DNA of 12,205 nucleotides from Chromera velia (lineage: Eukaryota; Sar; Chromeraceae): assembly GCA_018398765.1 (NCBI GenBank), contig JAHBMJ010003233.1:1-12205 (forward strand), given 5' to 3'. A program made the position numbers and the translations under genes. Position 1 is the stretch's first letter, and every line of letters begins with the position of its first letter. Below the pieces are notes generated by a model. That model saw nothing but the letters and a program-made list of their open reading frames with translations. It was not told the DNA's origin and did not search any database. This document shows, one piece after another, positions 1 through 7,908 of this stretch.

Positions 1-304
1 TGATAAGTTTATAAATGGTGAGATTTTATAAAATTCTAGTAACACTGTAACACAGTCTAGTATAGTAACTGTTATACTACTGCCTATTAACAGTGCCTAA
101 CAGCTAGATAGCCCCTGTTTATCTTTTTCAAAACCAATTTTTTATAGTTATAAACTGTATTAAAAAAAAAAAAATCAAAAATGTAGCCCGGGGGGGACCC
201 CCCCTTAATTAATTTAGGAATATATTCCTGAATATATTCCTGATTATATTACTTTTGAAGTGAGTAACTAGTGAATAAATATATTCCATGATTAAACACC
301 TTTG
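1..304. other. AT-rich non-coding sequence with small palindromes
   Basis: No coding potential is visible. The stretch holds several copies of the small palindrome GGAATATATTCC and variants (about 218-295) and an A-rich run near 162-180. A G7-A-C7 perfect hairpin lies at 190-204. No known element is recognised. Confidence 0.6.
190..204. repeat. G7-A-C7 perfect hairpin
   Basis: Seven G are followed by a single A and seven C, an uninterrupted inverted repeat with almost no loop, set in very AT-rich DNA. Such a run is prone to length change and sequencing error. No function is assigned. Confidence 0.7.
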
Positions 305-415
305 AGGTAGCCAGGATTTTACGGGATTTTAGCACAGGATTTTAGCGGATTTTACAGGATTTTGGCCAGGATTTTAACGGATTTTTGCAGATTTTGCCCA
401 GGATTCTGCCGGACT
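305..415 (+). repeat. Left arm of foldback element
   Basis: This 111-bp arm starts AGGTAGCCAGG and ends CTGCCGGACT. It aligns without gaps to the reverse complement of 718-828, with 14 mismatches counted by eye. Confidence 0.85.
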
Positions 416-717
416 TTTAACGTTAAAAATATAATCCCTATACCTAGGAATCGAGGCTAGGATTTTAGAATCTAAAATCCTGGAAGAAAGCTGAAATCCT
501 AGCCTCTTGTTAGGATTTTACGGGATTATATTGGATTTTACGGGATTATACGGGATTATACGGAGTTTTACAGGATTTTACGGGAAAGATGTAATCCCAT
601 AAAATCTTGTAAAGTCCCGTAAAATCCTGACATTCATTTTTAAAATCCTAGGATCCAGGATTTTAGTCTTTATAATCCCTTGAGCCAGGATTTTAGATTC
701 TAAAATGCTGAAGAAAT

Positions 718-828
718 AGTCCGGCAGAATCTTAGGCAAAATCCGCCTAAATCTGCTAAAATCCTGGCCAAAATCCCATAAAATCCGCTAAATTCCTGGG
801 TTAAAATCCCATAAAATCCTAGCTACCT
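718..828 (-). repeat. Right arm of foldback element
   Basis: This is the inverted partner of 305-415 and has the same length. It starts AGTCCGGCAG and ends CCTAGCTACCT on the plus strand. The match at both extreme ends is perfect over at least 7 bp (AGGTAGC outside, CTGCCGGACT inside). Confidence 0.85.
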
Positions 829-1335
829 GCAGGGTAGCCATAGGTTGGTTTGCCTTCATATGATGCCGGCAGTGCTTAATAAAGGGTTCTCCTTCAAAAC
901 AGATCGACGTGCAGTGAGTTCAGACCCAATGGATCCGGACCAAGCGGTTTCCGTTTTTTTTTTTTAATTATTAGAATTTAATAATATAGCTGTATTTCCT
1001 TAATTTTCTGAATTTGAAACGCTATTTCTTCTATGCGGCTTTTATGCCAAGCTAGCAGCCCTTAAGAATTGTAATAGTGCCGGCGCTAAGCGCTTAACAC
1101 TTTGTACTTCTAGGTGTATACTTAGCACATAAAATTCTTAATATAATTCTTTAAAACCTGCAAGTTCAAATCATGTTTAACATTTTCAGCAGCTATACGT
1201 CTAAAGCTAAGTTTAAAATAGTTCAAAACAAGTTAATTTGATAAGGTTACCCTAGCTATAGTTCATCTTTTTAGATGTGAAGTTGAATTGTGAACCTTAA
1301 TTTAGTACTATAGATTCACCATCAATAAACCCTCA
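829..1335. other. AT-rich intergenic sequence, no gene seen
   Basis: No open frame or known RNA gene is supported. A T-rich homopolymer run lies at about 953-966. The somewhat GC-richer stretch 840-950 was inspected for a tRNA fold and none was convincing. Confidence 0.5.
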
Positions 1336-1460
1336 CAACCATATAAAATCCCACAAAATCTTAATTGTAAATTAAACCTTATCATATGTAGTGACATTGT
1401 AGTCAAAACCAGTCAAAACCCCATAAAATCCTAGCTAGTTACAACTTGCAGGGCTAGCTG
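1336..1460. repeat. Remnant of a second foldback-element end
   Basis: The CCATAAAATCCTAGCTA motif at 1421-1437 is followed shortly by TTGCAGGGCTAGCTG. It closely resembles the right end of the foldback element at 811-838 (CCATAAAATCCTAGCTA, then TGCAGGGTAGC). A further ATAAAATCCCACAAAATC unit sits at 1343-1360. No matching left arm was found nearby, so this looks like a lone or decayed end. Confidence 0.5.
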
Positions 1461-1706
1461 TAAGGTATATTACTTCTAGTTAGTAGCTACTTACTACTAA
1501 TTAATATTATAAACTTATACAAACATGCATTATAAGCATGTAATGACTGAGGCAGCAAAGAGCTCGGCACCGGGATCTAGGCCGGGATTTGCGCTGAGCA
1601 AACAGGAATTGAGAGTAGATCTGAGTGGATGACGATTCGATTTAGAAGATGGCCTTTGCTGCCTTTCAAACGCTTCAAATACAAACAATGATAACTTTGA
1701 ATCAAA

Positions 1707-1819
1707 ACAATCTCTTCCAAGCTTTTTGACAACATGTCCTCCAAATGCTTCGACGACGAATCGACGTTTGACTTCAAACCACAACTTTCAAGACAATCTC
1801 TTCCAAGCTTTTTGACAAC
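1707..1819. repeat. 27-bp exact direct repeat with an 86-bp period
   Basis: An identical 27-bp segment beginning ACAATCTCTTCC and ending TTTTTGACAAC occurs at 1707-1733 and 1793-1819. The flanks also share weaker TTCAAA-type similarity. On the minus strand both copies can be read as VVKKLGRDC, but in different frames (period not divisible by three). The repeat is therefore probably not a protein repeat in its present form, or a frameshift separates the copies. No family is recognised. Confidence 0.7.
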
Positions 1820-1859
1820 CGTTTTGCACATTTTATTCTACTTTCTCCTTTTTAAGTTC

Positions 1860-2670
1860 ACTTCATTCAGAACTCTCATTCCTGGAATGGACAGCAGCGT
1901 ATGCAGACAGTAGAGTTAAGATAGAAAGAGATACCAAAACACTCAAGGTAGAACGGACACGCCATGCAAACAAGAGAAAAACAAAAATTGATCCCTCAAT
2001 CAATCGCCGATCCCCGAAGGGAAATGCCTTCTCCATACCCACGGGCTCAGCCGACGTGCGGTATATAGCGTAACTTCACGGCAATGCTGGTATCTCAATG
2101 CCATCACTCCCATTCCTCCGTGCCGAGGGAAGCACGTTGGAGCAGGTCCAGCACAAACACTCGCTTTTATGCCGATCCGTCATGCAGGAGGTCTCTCTAC
2201 GCTCACCCACGCCAATGCTGTTTTAGAGACCCTGAGGTCAATGGACAGCTGTCCAGGCAATCACCAGACGGACTAACGACTCCCAGCCCGCTCATTAGTT
2301 ATCGCGATCATTGAGAGAGAGAGTGTTGAACGCCTAACTAAGACAAAGAGTTGACTGCCTCTGCTGTCTCCTGCTGCTGCCGTTGACACCCCCTCCTTTT
2401 CTTTTCAATTGCATGAGTTCCTCTTCTCACTTGTGTGCGTCGCATGCGGATACGTCGCACTGTAGGCAGAAACACCGAAGACACCGACAGACTTCTTTCA
2501 ACCTTTTCTTTTACCTTCCATGCTGGTCACGAGACGAACAACCACGAATCAGATCTGTGCTTAATTACATGCAGACTTCATTCTATTCCCTTTCTTTCTG
2601 CCTCTCTCCCCCCCACTTCCATCGATCCACAGAGGGCAGCGACTCCCTGGTTAGTCGCATCATTGTCATC
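1860..2670. other. Region without a recognisable gene
   Basis: Base composition is more balanced than in the flanks, and short open stretches exist on the plus strand (2084-2314 and 2383-2691). Their translations are low-complexity Ser/His/Arg-rich with no recognisable domain, and they overlap other open frames. It could include the 5' or 3' end of the candidate spliced gene just downstream, but nothing shows that directly. Confidence 0.35.
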
Positions 2671-2671
2671 A

Positions 2672-2847
2672 TCAGGGGGGCGTTCTCGTGATTGTTGCAG
2701 TTCTTGTTGTTGTTTTGATTGGGGGCGGTCGATGCTGGGCGGACTTGCAGGAGAAGGCGACGGACGGCCTCCATGAAGACTTCAACTTGTAGGAGGCGGT
2801 CTTATCCGTGTGACAGTCGAGAGAGGGGATGGAGAGTTCCTCAGTAT
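2672..2847 (-). other. Candidate terminal exon
   Basis: After an acceptor-like CTGTGTGCAG there is a 57-codon open frame that starts TEELSIPSLDCH and ends at TGA 2672-2674. It becomes Thr/Pro/Arg-rich at its end. Its phase does not fit the upstream exon candidate, so another donor (perhaps AAG/GTCCCA at 2891) or another frame would be needed. The call is weak. Confidence 0.22.
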
Positions 2848-2871
2848 CTGCACACAGGAGGTAGGTAGGAA

Positions 2872-2889
2872 GGGAGGGAGGGGAGTGGG
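2872..2889 (+). other. G-quadruplex motif
   Basis: There are four runs of at least three G with loops of one to three bases (GGGAGGGAGGGGAGTGGG), a canonical intramolecular G4 pattern. On the minus strand it would be a C-rich tract in a putative intron. Confidence 0.65.
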
Positions 2890-3041
2890 ACCTTGAAGGA
2901 GACTTGAAGGGGGGGGGAAGTCAGGGAAAGTCAAGGAATGAAAAGGAGGAGTGTTAAGAGCAAAGAGAAATGGTGAGAGCTAGGAAGCCTGTGGGTGAAT
3001 GTCCATAAGAGAACGGAAGAGGGGCAAAGGGAGATACTGAC

Positions 3042-3132
3042 CTTACGACTGTTGGTGTAGATGGATGGAAAGGAACCAAGACGATCAATGGATAGGGTGG
3101 TGTACATGTCTGGAGATGTGCTTCTTCGATGT
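3042..3132 (-). other. Candidate exon after a long polypyrimidine tract
   Basis: The 91-nt segment follows a long C/T tract ending TTTTCGTGCAG and is followed by GTCAGT. Its frame that continues from the 3675-3721 segment is fully open and ends at a codon boundary. The protein is not recognised. Confidence 0.3.
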
Positions 3133-3332
3133 CTGCACGAAAAGGAAGGGAAGGAGGAAAGGGGGGTTAACAATGATCTTACAACTGACTGCACAGAAGG
3201 GGTGATGAAAGAGGTGGTGAAAGAAATTCAAAGGCAAAGTATGGCAAAGTCTCGCAAAAACAAAGAAAAAAGAGTCGGAAAGACAAGCATCAGAAGATGA
3301 GAAGAGCTGCTGACCTTCATGATGTGTGTTTA

Positions 3333-3350
3333 GGGTGGGGGGGCTTGGGG
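3333..3350 (+). other. G-quadruplex motif
   Basis: The run is GGG-T-GGGGGGG-CTT-GGGG. The seven-G run can supply two G-tracts, which gives four tracts with very short loops. The adjacent TTTAGGG resembles a plant/alveolate telomere unit but occurs only once. Confidence 0.65.
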
Positions 3351-3674
3351 TGATGGTCCTCGTATGGCCTTCAGAAGGAGACCGGCCGGGTTGTTCAAGA
3401 TGAGGTAGATGGTGTTGCACGTTGTTGGTGTATCATGTTGTTGATGTCCTGGATCGACCTCGAGGGACTGAGGACGTTTCAGGGGGCAGCCTTGTGGGGG
3501 ACCGTCATTGGTGGCGAGGGACAATTCGTTGAGGACGATGAAGAAGTTCAATGGCCCGTATCGGTATCGGTGTATATATCTGTTTCTGCACAGATGGAGA
3601 CACGGAGAGGTGAAGACAGGATCGGCAAAGACATCGGCAGATTCAAGAAACCTGGAGGCAGAGAAGATACTCAC

Positions 3675-3721
3675 CTTTCACTCATTGCAGATTGCAGGCC
3701 CTCCGCCACCTGGACACCCAA
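3675..3721 (-). other. Candidate exon with strong donor and acceptor
   Basis: The 47-nt segment is preceded on the minus strand by TTTTAGTCACAG and followed by GTGAGT, the best donor match in the window. It reads LGVQVAEGLQSAMSE in the open frame, a plausible amphipathic helix, and ends in phase 2. No homology is claimed. Confidence 0.3.
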
Positions 3722-3731
3722 CTGTGACTAA

Positions 3732-4110
3732 AAATGAAAAGACCACTGATCGACTATTGCGCAGCTGAGAGACGAGGCTGTTGCACGGTCAAAACTCATT
3801 GAAACAATACTGAGAAAAAGAAGGAAGGGCTACAGTGAGGCTTTTTTGCCCTTTGGATCAGAAATCTGAAGCTCACAGTTGGATTTCGTTCGGTCACTTT
3901 CGGGGGTCGATCAGCGATCCTTGATGTGAAAGGAGGATGGAAGACGATGTAGAAGAGATTTGGTCAGAAATTATCAAAAAAGAAATTTGGGTTAAAATAT
4001 GCATATGCATCCGTGCGATAGAGTGTGTTCCAAAAAACTTTATTTCTAATTCCAATACAGAGAGGCCGAGAAATGTTGACAAAAGTAATACAGAGACCGT
4101 TTTTTGTATA
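3732..4110. other. Left flank of the composite element, no gene recognised
   Basis: Composition shifts to AT-rich. The open frame 3937-4125 (plus) has Ile/Lys-rich composition without domain features and runs into the TIR at 4111. It is therefore probably fortuitous. A short internal repeat, AATACAGAGA, occurs twice between about 4050 and 4100. Confidence 0.4.
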
Positions 4111-4490
4111 CTACCGTATGTTTAATAAATAGAGTTTGAAAAAATTTCAAAAAAATCTCACATGTTCAGGAAGGATGCTCTAAAATAGCCGTACAAAGAA
4201 ACATACAGCCGGGGGTTGGAATTCGTACTTTTGCTCTTTACAGCGCTTCACAATCTTTAGATAATCAGAAAAAAAAATATGCAAAATCGGACTCCCAAAC
4301 AAAAAACCTAAGTTTTTCACAAAGCATTAAAAAAGATTGCTTATGACTCCGCTGTGCCAATACATATATTTTTCAAGAATTACTTGTATATCAGTGGGAG
4401 TTTACACACAAAAAGTTTCAGTTTCTAACTCTTCATCATTGCAAAGTTATATCTTTTGAAATTTTGCGGTGAATTATTGAACATACGGTA
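4111..4490 (+). repeat. Unit A, copy 1 (MITE-like, TIR at both ends)
   Basis: The 380-bp, AT-rich, non-coding unit begins CTACCGTATGTT and ends AACATACGGTA. It is about 95 percent identical to 5641-6021; most differences are transitions, and one A-run is 3 bp longer in copy 2. The outermost G of the right TIR is replaced at the junction with B. Confidence 0.85.
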
Positions 4491-5063
4491 TACTGGGCCG
4501 CGGTGGGCCTCAACGCACGCTGGGATAAGACGGGGCCGCGCGCCGGTCAAAACTTGCATGCATGCATGCTGCTACATGCTGCCAGCCTGCAGAAGAGCAC
4601 CCTGCAGTATCAAAATCGCATCATTCATCTGATCTAGACCCTCCGAGAGAGTTATATTAGGTCCATCTGTGGGGCGGTCTAGGGAAGGGCAAAGCGGGTG
4701 GTAGAGGCATTAGGGTACCGTCACCTTAATGATTAAACTTCATATGAACACAAACTTGCAAACAGATTATAAACAACTTCATGCTATACAACAATTATAT
4801 CTTTTCATACTATGATACGTTTCTTTCTTTTAAGCCTTTTAGTGTGATCTAATATCTTAAAAGAATTTGATCCAGGTATGTATGCTGATCAGTATACAAT
4901 TTTAGTCATTTAAATTAAAAACACAATTTTTTTAAAAAAAGTGCCCCAGCACTCTTTTCTAATAATATATAAAAACTAAGAGTAGTTTGCCTTTATTTAT
5001 AAGAAAGAAACTCTGAATGTACATTAAAATATTTTATTTTAATTTTTTTACGAGCGTGCATTC
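4486..5063 (+). repeat. Unit B, copy 1 (578 bp)
   Basis: The first roughly 110 bp are GC-rich (GGGCC motifs, GGGGCCGCGCGCCGG, then GCATGCATGCATGC), and the remainder is very AT-rich. It matches 5064-5641 without any indel and with ten substitutions. It has no good frame, no clear TIR of its own and no recognisable RNA gene. Its first five bases overlap the end of unit A because CGGTA is shared. Confidence 0.88.
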
Positions 5064-5641
5064 CGGTATACTGGGCCGTGGTGGGCCTCAGCGCACGCTG
5101 GGATAAGACGGGGCCGCGCGCCGGTCAAAACTTGCATGCATGCATGCTGCTACATGCTGCCAGCCTGCAAAAGAGCACCCTGCAGTATCAAAATCGTATC
5201 ATTCATCTGATCCAGACCCTCCGAGAGAGTTATATTAGGTCCATCTGTGGGGCGGTCTAGGGAAGGGCAAAGCGGGTGGTAGAGGCATTAGGGTACCGTC
5301 ACCTTAGTGATTAAACTTCATATGAACACAAACTTGCAAACAGATTATAAACAACTTCATGCTATACAACAATTATATCTTTTTATACTACGATACGTTT
5401 CTTTCTTTTAAGCCTTTTAGTGTGATCTAATATCTTAAAAGAATTTGATCCAGGTATGTATGCTGATCAGTATACAATTTTAGTCATTTAAATTAAAAAC
5501 ACAATTTTTTTAAAAAAAGTGCCCCAGCACTCTTTTCTAATAATATATAAAAGCTAAGAGTAGTTTGCCTTTATTTATAAGAAAGAAACTCTGAATGTAC
5601 ATTAAAATATTTTATTTTAATTTTTTTATGAGCGTGCATTC
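5064..5641 (+). repeat. Unit B, copy 2 (578 bp)
   Basis: Direct tandem copy of 4486-5063 at 568 of 578 positions. The ten differences are all transitions. The head-to-tail junction reads GCATTCCG/GTATACTGGG. An open frame at 5078-5260 exists in this copy, but it has no domain signal and is treated as fortuitous. Confidence 0.88.
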
Positions 5642-6021
5642 CGTATGTTCAATAAATAGAGTTTGAAAAAATTTCAAAAAAATTTCACATGTTCAGAAAG
5701 GATGCTCTAAAACAGCCGTGCAAAGAAACATACAGCCGGGGGTTGGAATTTGTACTTTTGCTCTTTAGAGCGCTTCACAATCTTTAGATAATCAGAAAAA
5801 AAAAAAATATGCAAAATCAGACTTCTAAACAAAAAACCTAAGTTTTTCACAAAGCATTAAAAAAGATTGCTTATGACTCCGCTGTATCAATACATATATT
5901 TTTCAAGGATTAGTTGTATATCAGTGGGAGTTTACACACAAAAAGTTTCAGTTTCTAACTCTTTATCGTTGCAAAGTTATATCTTTTGAAATTTTGCGGT
6001 GAATTATTGAACATACGGTAG
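5641..6021 (+). repeat. Unit A, copy 2 (MITE-like)
   Basis: This is the same unit as 4111-4490 in the same orientation. The left TIR is intact from CCGTATGTTCAATAA, but its first three bases are replaced by the end of unit B (ATT). The right TIR is complete (AACATACGGTAG) and is followed by TA. Confidence 0.85.
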
Positions 6022-6023
6022 TA

Positions 6024-6521
6024 TGTCACTTGACTCTTTTGTGTTTGGTTCTGAGGCTGCCCGTTCCATTTCTCCTATCTCTGTTAGTAATCATGTTGTG
6101 GTGACTGGCCCTCATCCCTTCCTCTCGTCTGGCTTGCCTGTTGACGGGAAGGAAGGAATTTTTTATGATGTCGAGAGTGAGTCTTGTGGAGTCTTGTATG
6201 ATGGTGATTGTAAAGATAAAGAATGGACGTGGGTAGAAGCCTTTGCATGTGCATCCGAGTGGTATTTCTTTGATTGAATGGTATAGGTTGAATGCTTCTC
6301 CTGACCTCGCAGAGTTTAGGGGTACGGCACCTGCATCTACCGATGATATGGATTGTTTTTCCGACTTCTCTTTCGATGATGATAAAGAGGTCGATGCCAA
6401 TGCGATGAGGGGTGCTGACCCTGTTGCTGTCCTCTCTTCTTCTCGTGCGCAGGCAACTTTCTTCGATAGTATTTTCGCTGCGGCTGTCCGTCAGTTAAAG
6501 CACGTCATGGAGAGTCAATGA
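6024..6521 (+). pseudogene. Degenerate coding debris upstream of copia RT
   Basis: Two overlapping open stretches lie in different frames: 6023-6277, and a no-ATG stretch ending at 6521. Together they read like one protein interrupted by a shift near 6240-6280. The second part is acidic (TDDMDCF, FDDDKEVDA). The position just before the RT module, and base composition unlike the AT-rich flanks, suggest the variable linker between integrase and reverse transcriptase of a copia element. No integrase motif is visible, however. A decayed unrelated gene cannot be excluded. Confidence 0.4.
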
Positions 6522-6617
6522 GCAAGTGTTTCTGCATTGTTTTCTCTTCTCTCTCAGGGTGCTGCAGGTTTGTGTCTTCCAGCCGGCCAACTGGAAGTAT
6601 GAGCCCAGCAGTAGGGG

Positions 6618-7290
6618 GTGGAGAGTGAGCGGGAAGAGGCAAAGCAGTCGGGGCGGGACGCTATGCCAGCTGCTGAGTCTAAAGAGACAGAGAGGGAGGA
6701 AGAGATTGTTCTGCCAGACATCCCTGATGATGATTCTCTCTTTGGGGTGAATCTTCTGAAGTCTGATAGCGGAACCGCTGCAGCCGGCCTGCTTGCTTAC
6801 GAGAGTGGGCTAAACAGCAGCAGAGAAAAGAAGGGAGTGCAGGTAGCATACGAAGATGAGGGAGTGCAAGACGTACAGAACGATGGGAGGAAGAGGGAGA
6901 AGGAAAAGAACGAAAAGGAAAAGAAAGTCACGCATCTGTCGGTTGATAAGAAAGTCATTAACATCATGATGGTATATGTGAATCCCCGAAAAGGACATGT
7001 CATGGCAATGGAAGAGGAGGTGAGAAATGGAAGTCACGATGGAGCCATGAGAGAGGAACTGAAGAGTTTTCAGAGAAATGAGGTCCTCAAGGTGGGGGGT
7101 ATGCGAGTACTCGCAAGGAGACGGGTGATGAAGACGCGGTAGGTTTTAACATGGAAAATGAAAGGTGGAGAGAGAGTTCACAAGGCCAAATTGGTGTGTA
7201 AGGACTTCCAAGATAACAGAAAAAACATTGAAACCTATAGTGGAACGGCAGTCTGGTGGGCGTTGCTTGTCTGTTTTGTGTTTGCTTCGA
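6618..7290 (+). pseudogene. Copia pol: linker and start of reverse transcriptase, broken
   Basis: The open frame to 7142 is a charged, Glu/Lys-rich linker (residues about 1-110), followed by AMREELKSFQRNEVLKV. That matches the start of the Ty1/copia RT region, where an AM..E...L..N pattern precedes the conserved tryptophan block. A TAG stop at 7140-7142 interrupts the frame. The same frame then continues with VLTWK, KAKLVCKDFQ and ETYSGTA, which correspond to the family's KARLVA.G..Q and ETFSPV motifs. A frameshift near 7290-7300 moves the reading to the frame of the RT core. The true upstream part of the polyprotein (gag, protease, integrase) is not recognisable here. Confidence 0.8.
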
Positions 7291-7296
7291 GTAAAG

Positions 7297-7908
7297 AATC
7301 GATGGAAGGTAGGAAAGTCAGACGTTCGGACAGCCTTTTTGACTGCACCGATTTCTGATGATGTGTTCATGCAGCTGCCAGGCCGAGTTCCTGAGGGGTT
7401 AGCCAAAGGGTTCGCATCTGGTGAGGTGAGTCAATTGTTGCGTGCGATGTACGGTCTGAAAAATGCGCCTCGCCTCTATGGTCAACACTTCAAATGGATT
7501 ACCGGAGAGTGTGGATGGGAAGAAGTGACTGAAAGCGTGTTTGTGAAGAAGGAGGCAGGAAGCGTGAAGGCTGACAGTGTGATGGCTGTTCATATCGATG
7601 ATTTGCTTATATTCTCTGATGTCATTGATCCCGTGCGTGATCTCGAGCCTCTGTGCAAGCGTCTTGAAATGGATGAGCCCGAGATTCTTGAGTGTGGGGG
7701 TGAGATGGGTTACACAGGGATGGAGGTGAAGAGAACAGAGGAAGGCTTTGCTCTCTCACAGAAAGCTTATCTCGAATCAATCCTTATGCAAAAGGAAGAC
7801 CTTCCCCGCAAGTCTTTGTCTCTTAAATTTATTGAGTCATCAACAGAAGAGGAGACAGACGAATCTCTTGTGAGTGTCATGCAGAAAGTGATGGATGTGC
7901 TTGGTTAG
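7297..7908 (+). pseudogene. Copia-type reverse transcriptase core (pol fragment)
   Basis: The open frame 7165-7908 is 247 codons, of which about the last 200 are RT; the first 45 or so are out of frame with the RT's N-terminal part. Visible motifs, by residue in this frame, are KSDVRTAFL with catalytic Asp 53, VFMQLPG (67-73), YGLKNAPR (96-103), and the active-site box VHIDDLLIFS with IDD at 144-146. A GYTGMEVKR segment and a LSQKAYLESIL segment follow and match the copia G.EV...... LSQ..Y...IL pattern. All three RT aspartates are present. The frame stops at TAG 7906-7908, beyond which the same frame reads ICHTTADLTYLFNELSHYN, the usual copia continuation. This is a decayed retrotransposon pol, not a functional gene. 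Confidence 0.93.

Larger units (their letters stand above)
305..828. mobile_element. Foldback-type palindromic element made of GGATTTTA units
   Basis: The whole stretch is a long, imperfect inverted repeat. The left part is made of degenerate 10-12 bp units of the type GGATTTTACG. The right part holds the reverse complement (CGTAAAATCC). The outer 111 bp on each side pair at about 87 percent by eye. The pairing continues inward with indels, including a self-palindromic ATTTTAGAATCTAAAAT motif present in both halves, to an apex around 580-595. There is no open reading frame, so if mobile it is non-autonomous and resembles foldback elements or long-TIR MITEs. A clean target-site duplication was not found. 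The right end carries an extra small palindrome (GCTACCTGCAGGGTAGC), so the outer boundary could reach about 838. Confidence 0.75.
2672..3721 (-). other. Candidate minus-strand spliced host gene (unidentified)
   Basis: On the minus strand this region alternates short open segments with strongly pyrimidine-rich stretches, which appear as purine-rich tracts on the plus strand. Good splice junctions occur: donors AAAG/GTGAGT (3675), AAG/GTCAGC (3315) and AAG/GTCAGT (3042); acceptors TTTTAGTCACAG (3722), TTTTCGTGCAG (3133) and CTGTGTGCAG (2848). Joining the 47-nt segment 3675-3721 to the 91-nt segment 3042-3132 keeps one frame open. A final segment entering at 2847 then ends at a stop after about 22 codons in that phase, or at 2672-2674 in another phase. 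No protein family is recognised. Alternatives are a long non-coding RNA, a decayed gene, or chance splice-like sites in purine-rich DNA. Confidence 0.27.
4111..6021. mobile_element. A-B-B-A composite element bounded by 18-bp TIRs with TA duplication
   Basis: The left end CTACCGTATGTTTAATAA (4111-4128) matches the inverted right end at 6004-6021 with one mismatch. A TA dinucleotide flanks both ends (4109-4110 and 6022-6023), as in Tc1/mariner-type elements and their MITEs. Inside are a 380-bp unit A, two tandem 578-bp units B, and a second A in the same orientation. No transposase frame is present, so the element would be non-autonomous. Each A also has both TIR ends in nearly complete form, so the structure could instead be two MITE copies flanking an unrelated tandem pair. 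The family assignment rests on the TIR/TA pattern only. Confidence 0.7.

Noticed and set aside
300-830. CRISPR-like array of short repeats
   Set aside because: The units are degenerate, there are no uniform spacers, and orientation reverses in the middle; it is a palindromic AT-rich repeat in a eukaryote-like context.
840-950. Possible tRNA or small structured RNA
   Set aside because: A GTTCAGACC-like string hinted at a T-loop, but no acceptor stem or anticodon arm could be paired.
3937-4125. 62-codon plus-strand frame before the composite
   Set aside because: It runs across the TIR boundary, is low complexity, and overlaps an equally long minus-strand frame.
5078-5260. 60-codon open frame in unit B copy 2
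   Set aside because: In unit B copy 1 the same frame is interrupted by one of the transitions (TAG at 4634-4639 region), and there is no domain signal; it is a fortuitous frame in a non-coding repeat.
6810-7037. Overlapping minus-strand frames rich in Phe/Ser/Leu
   Set aside because: They are antisense shadows of the Glu/Lys-rich copia linker coded on the plus strand.
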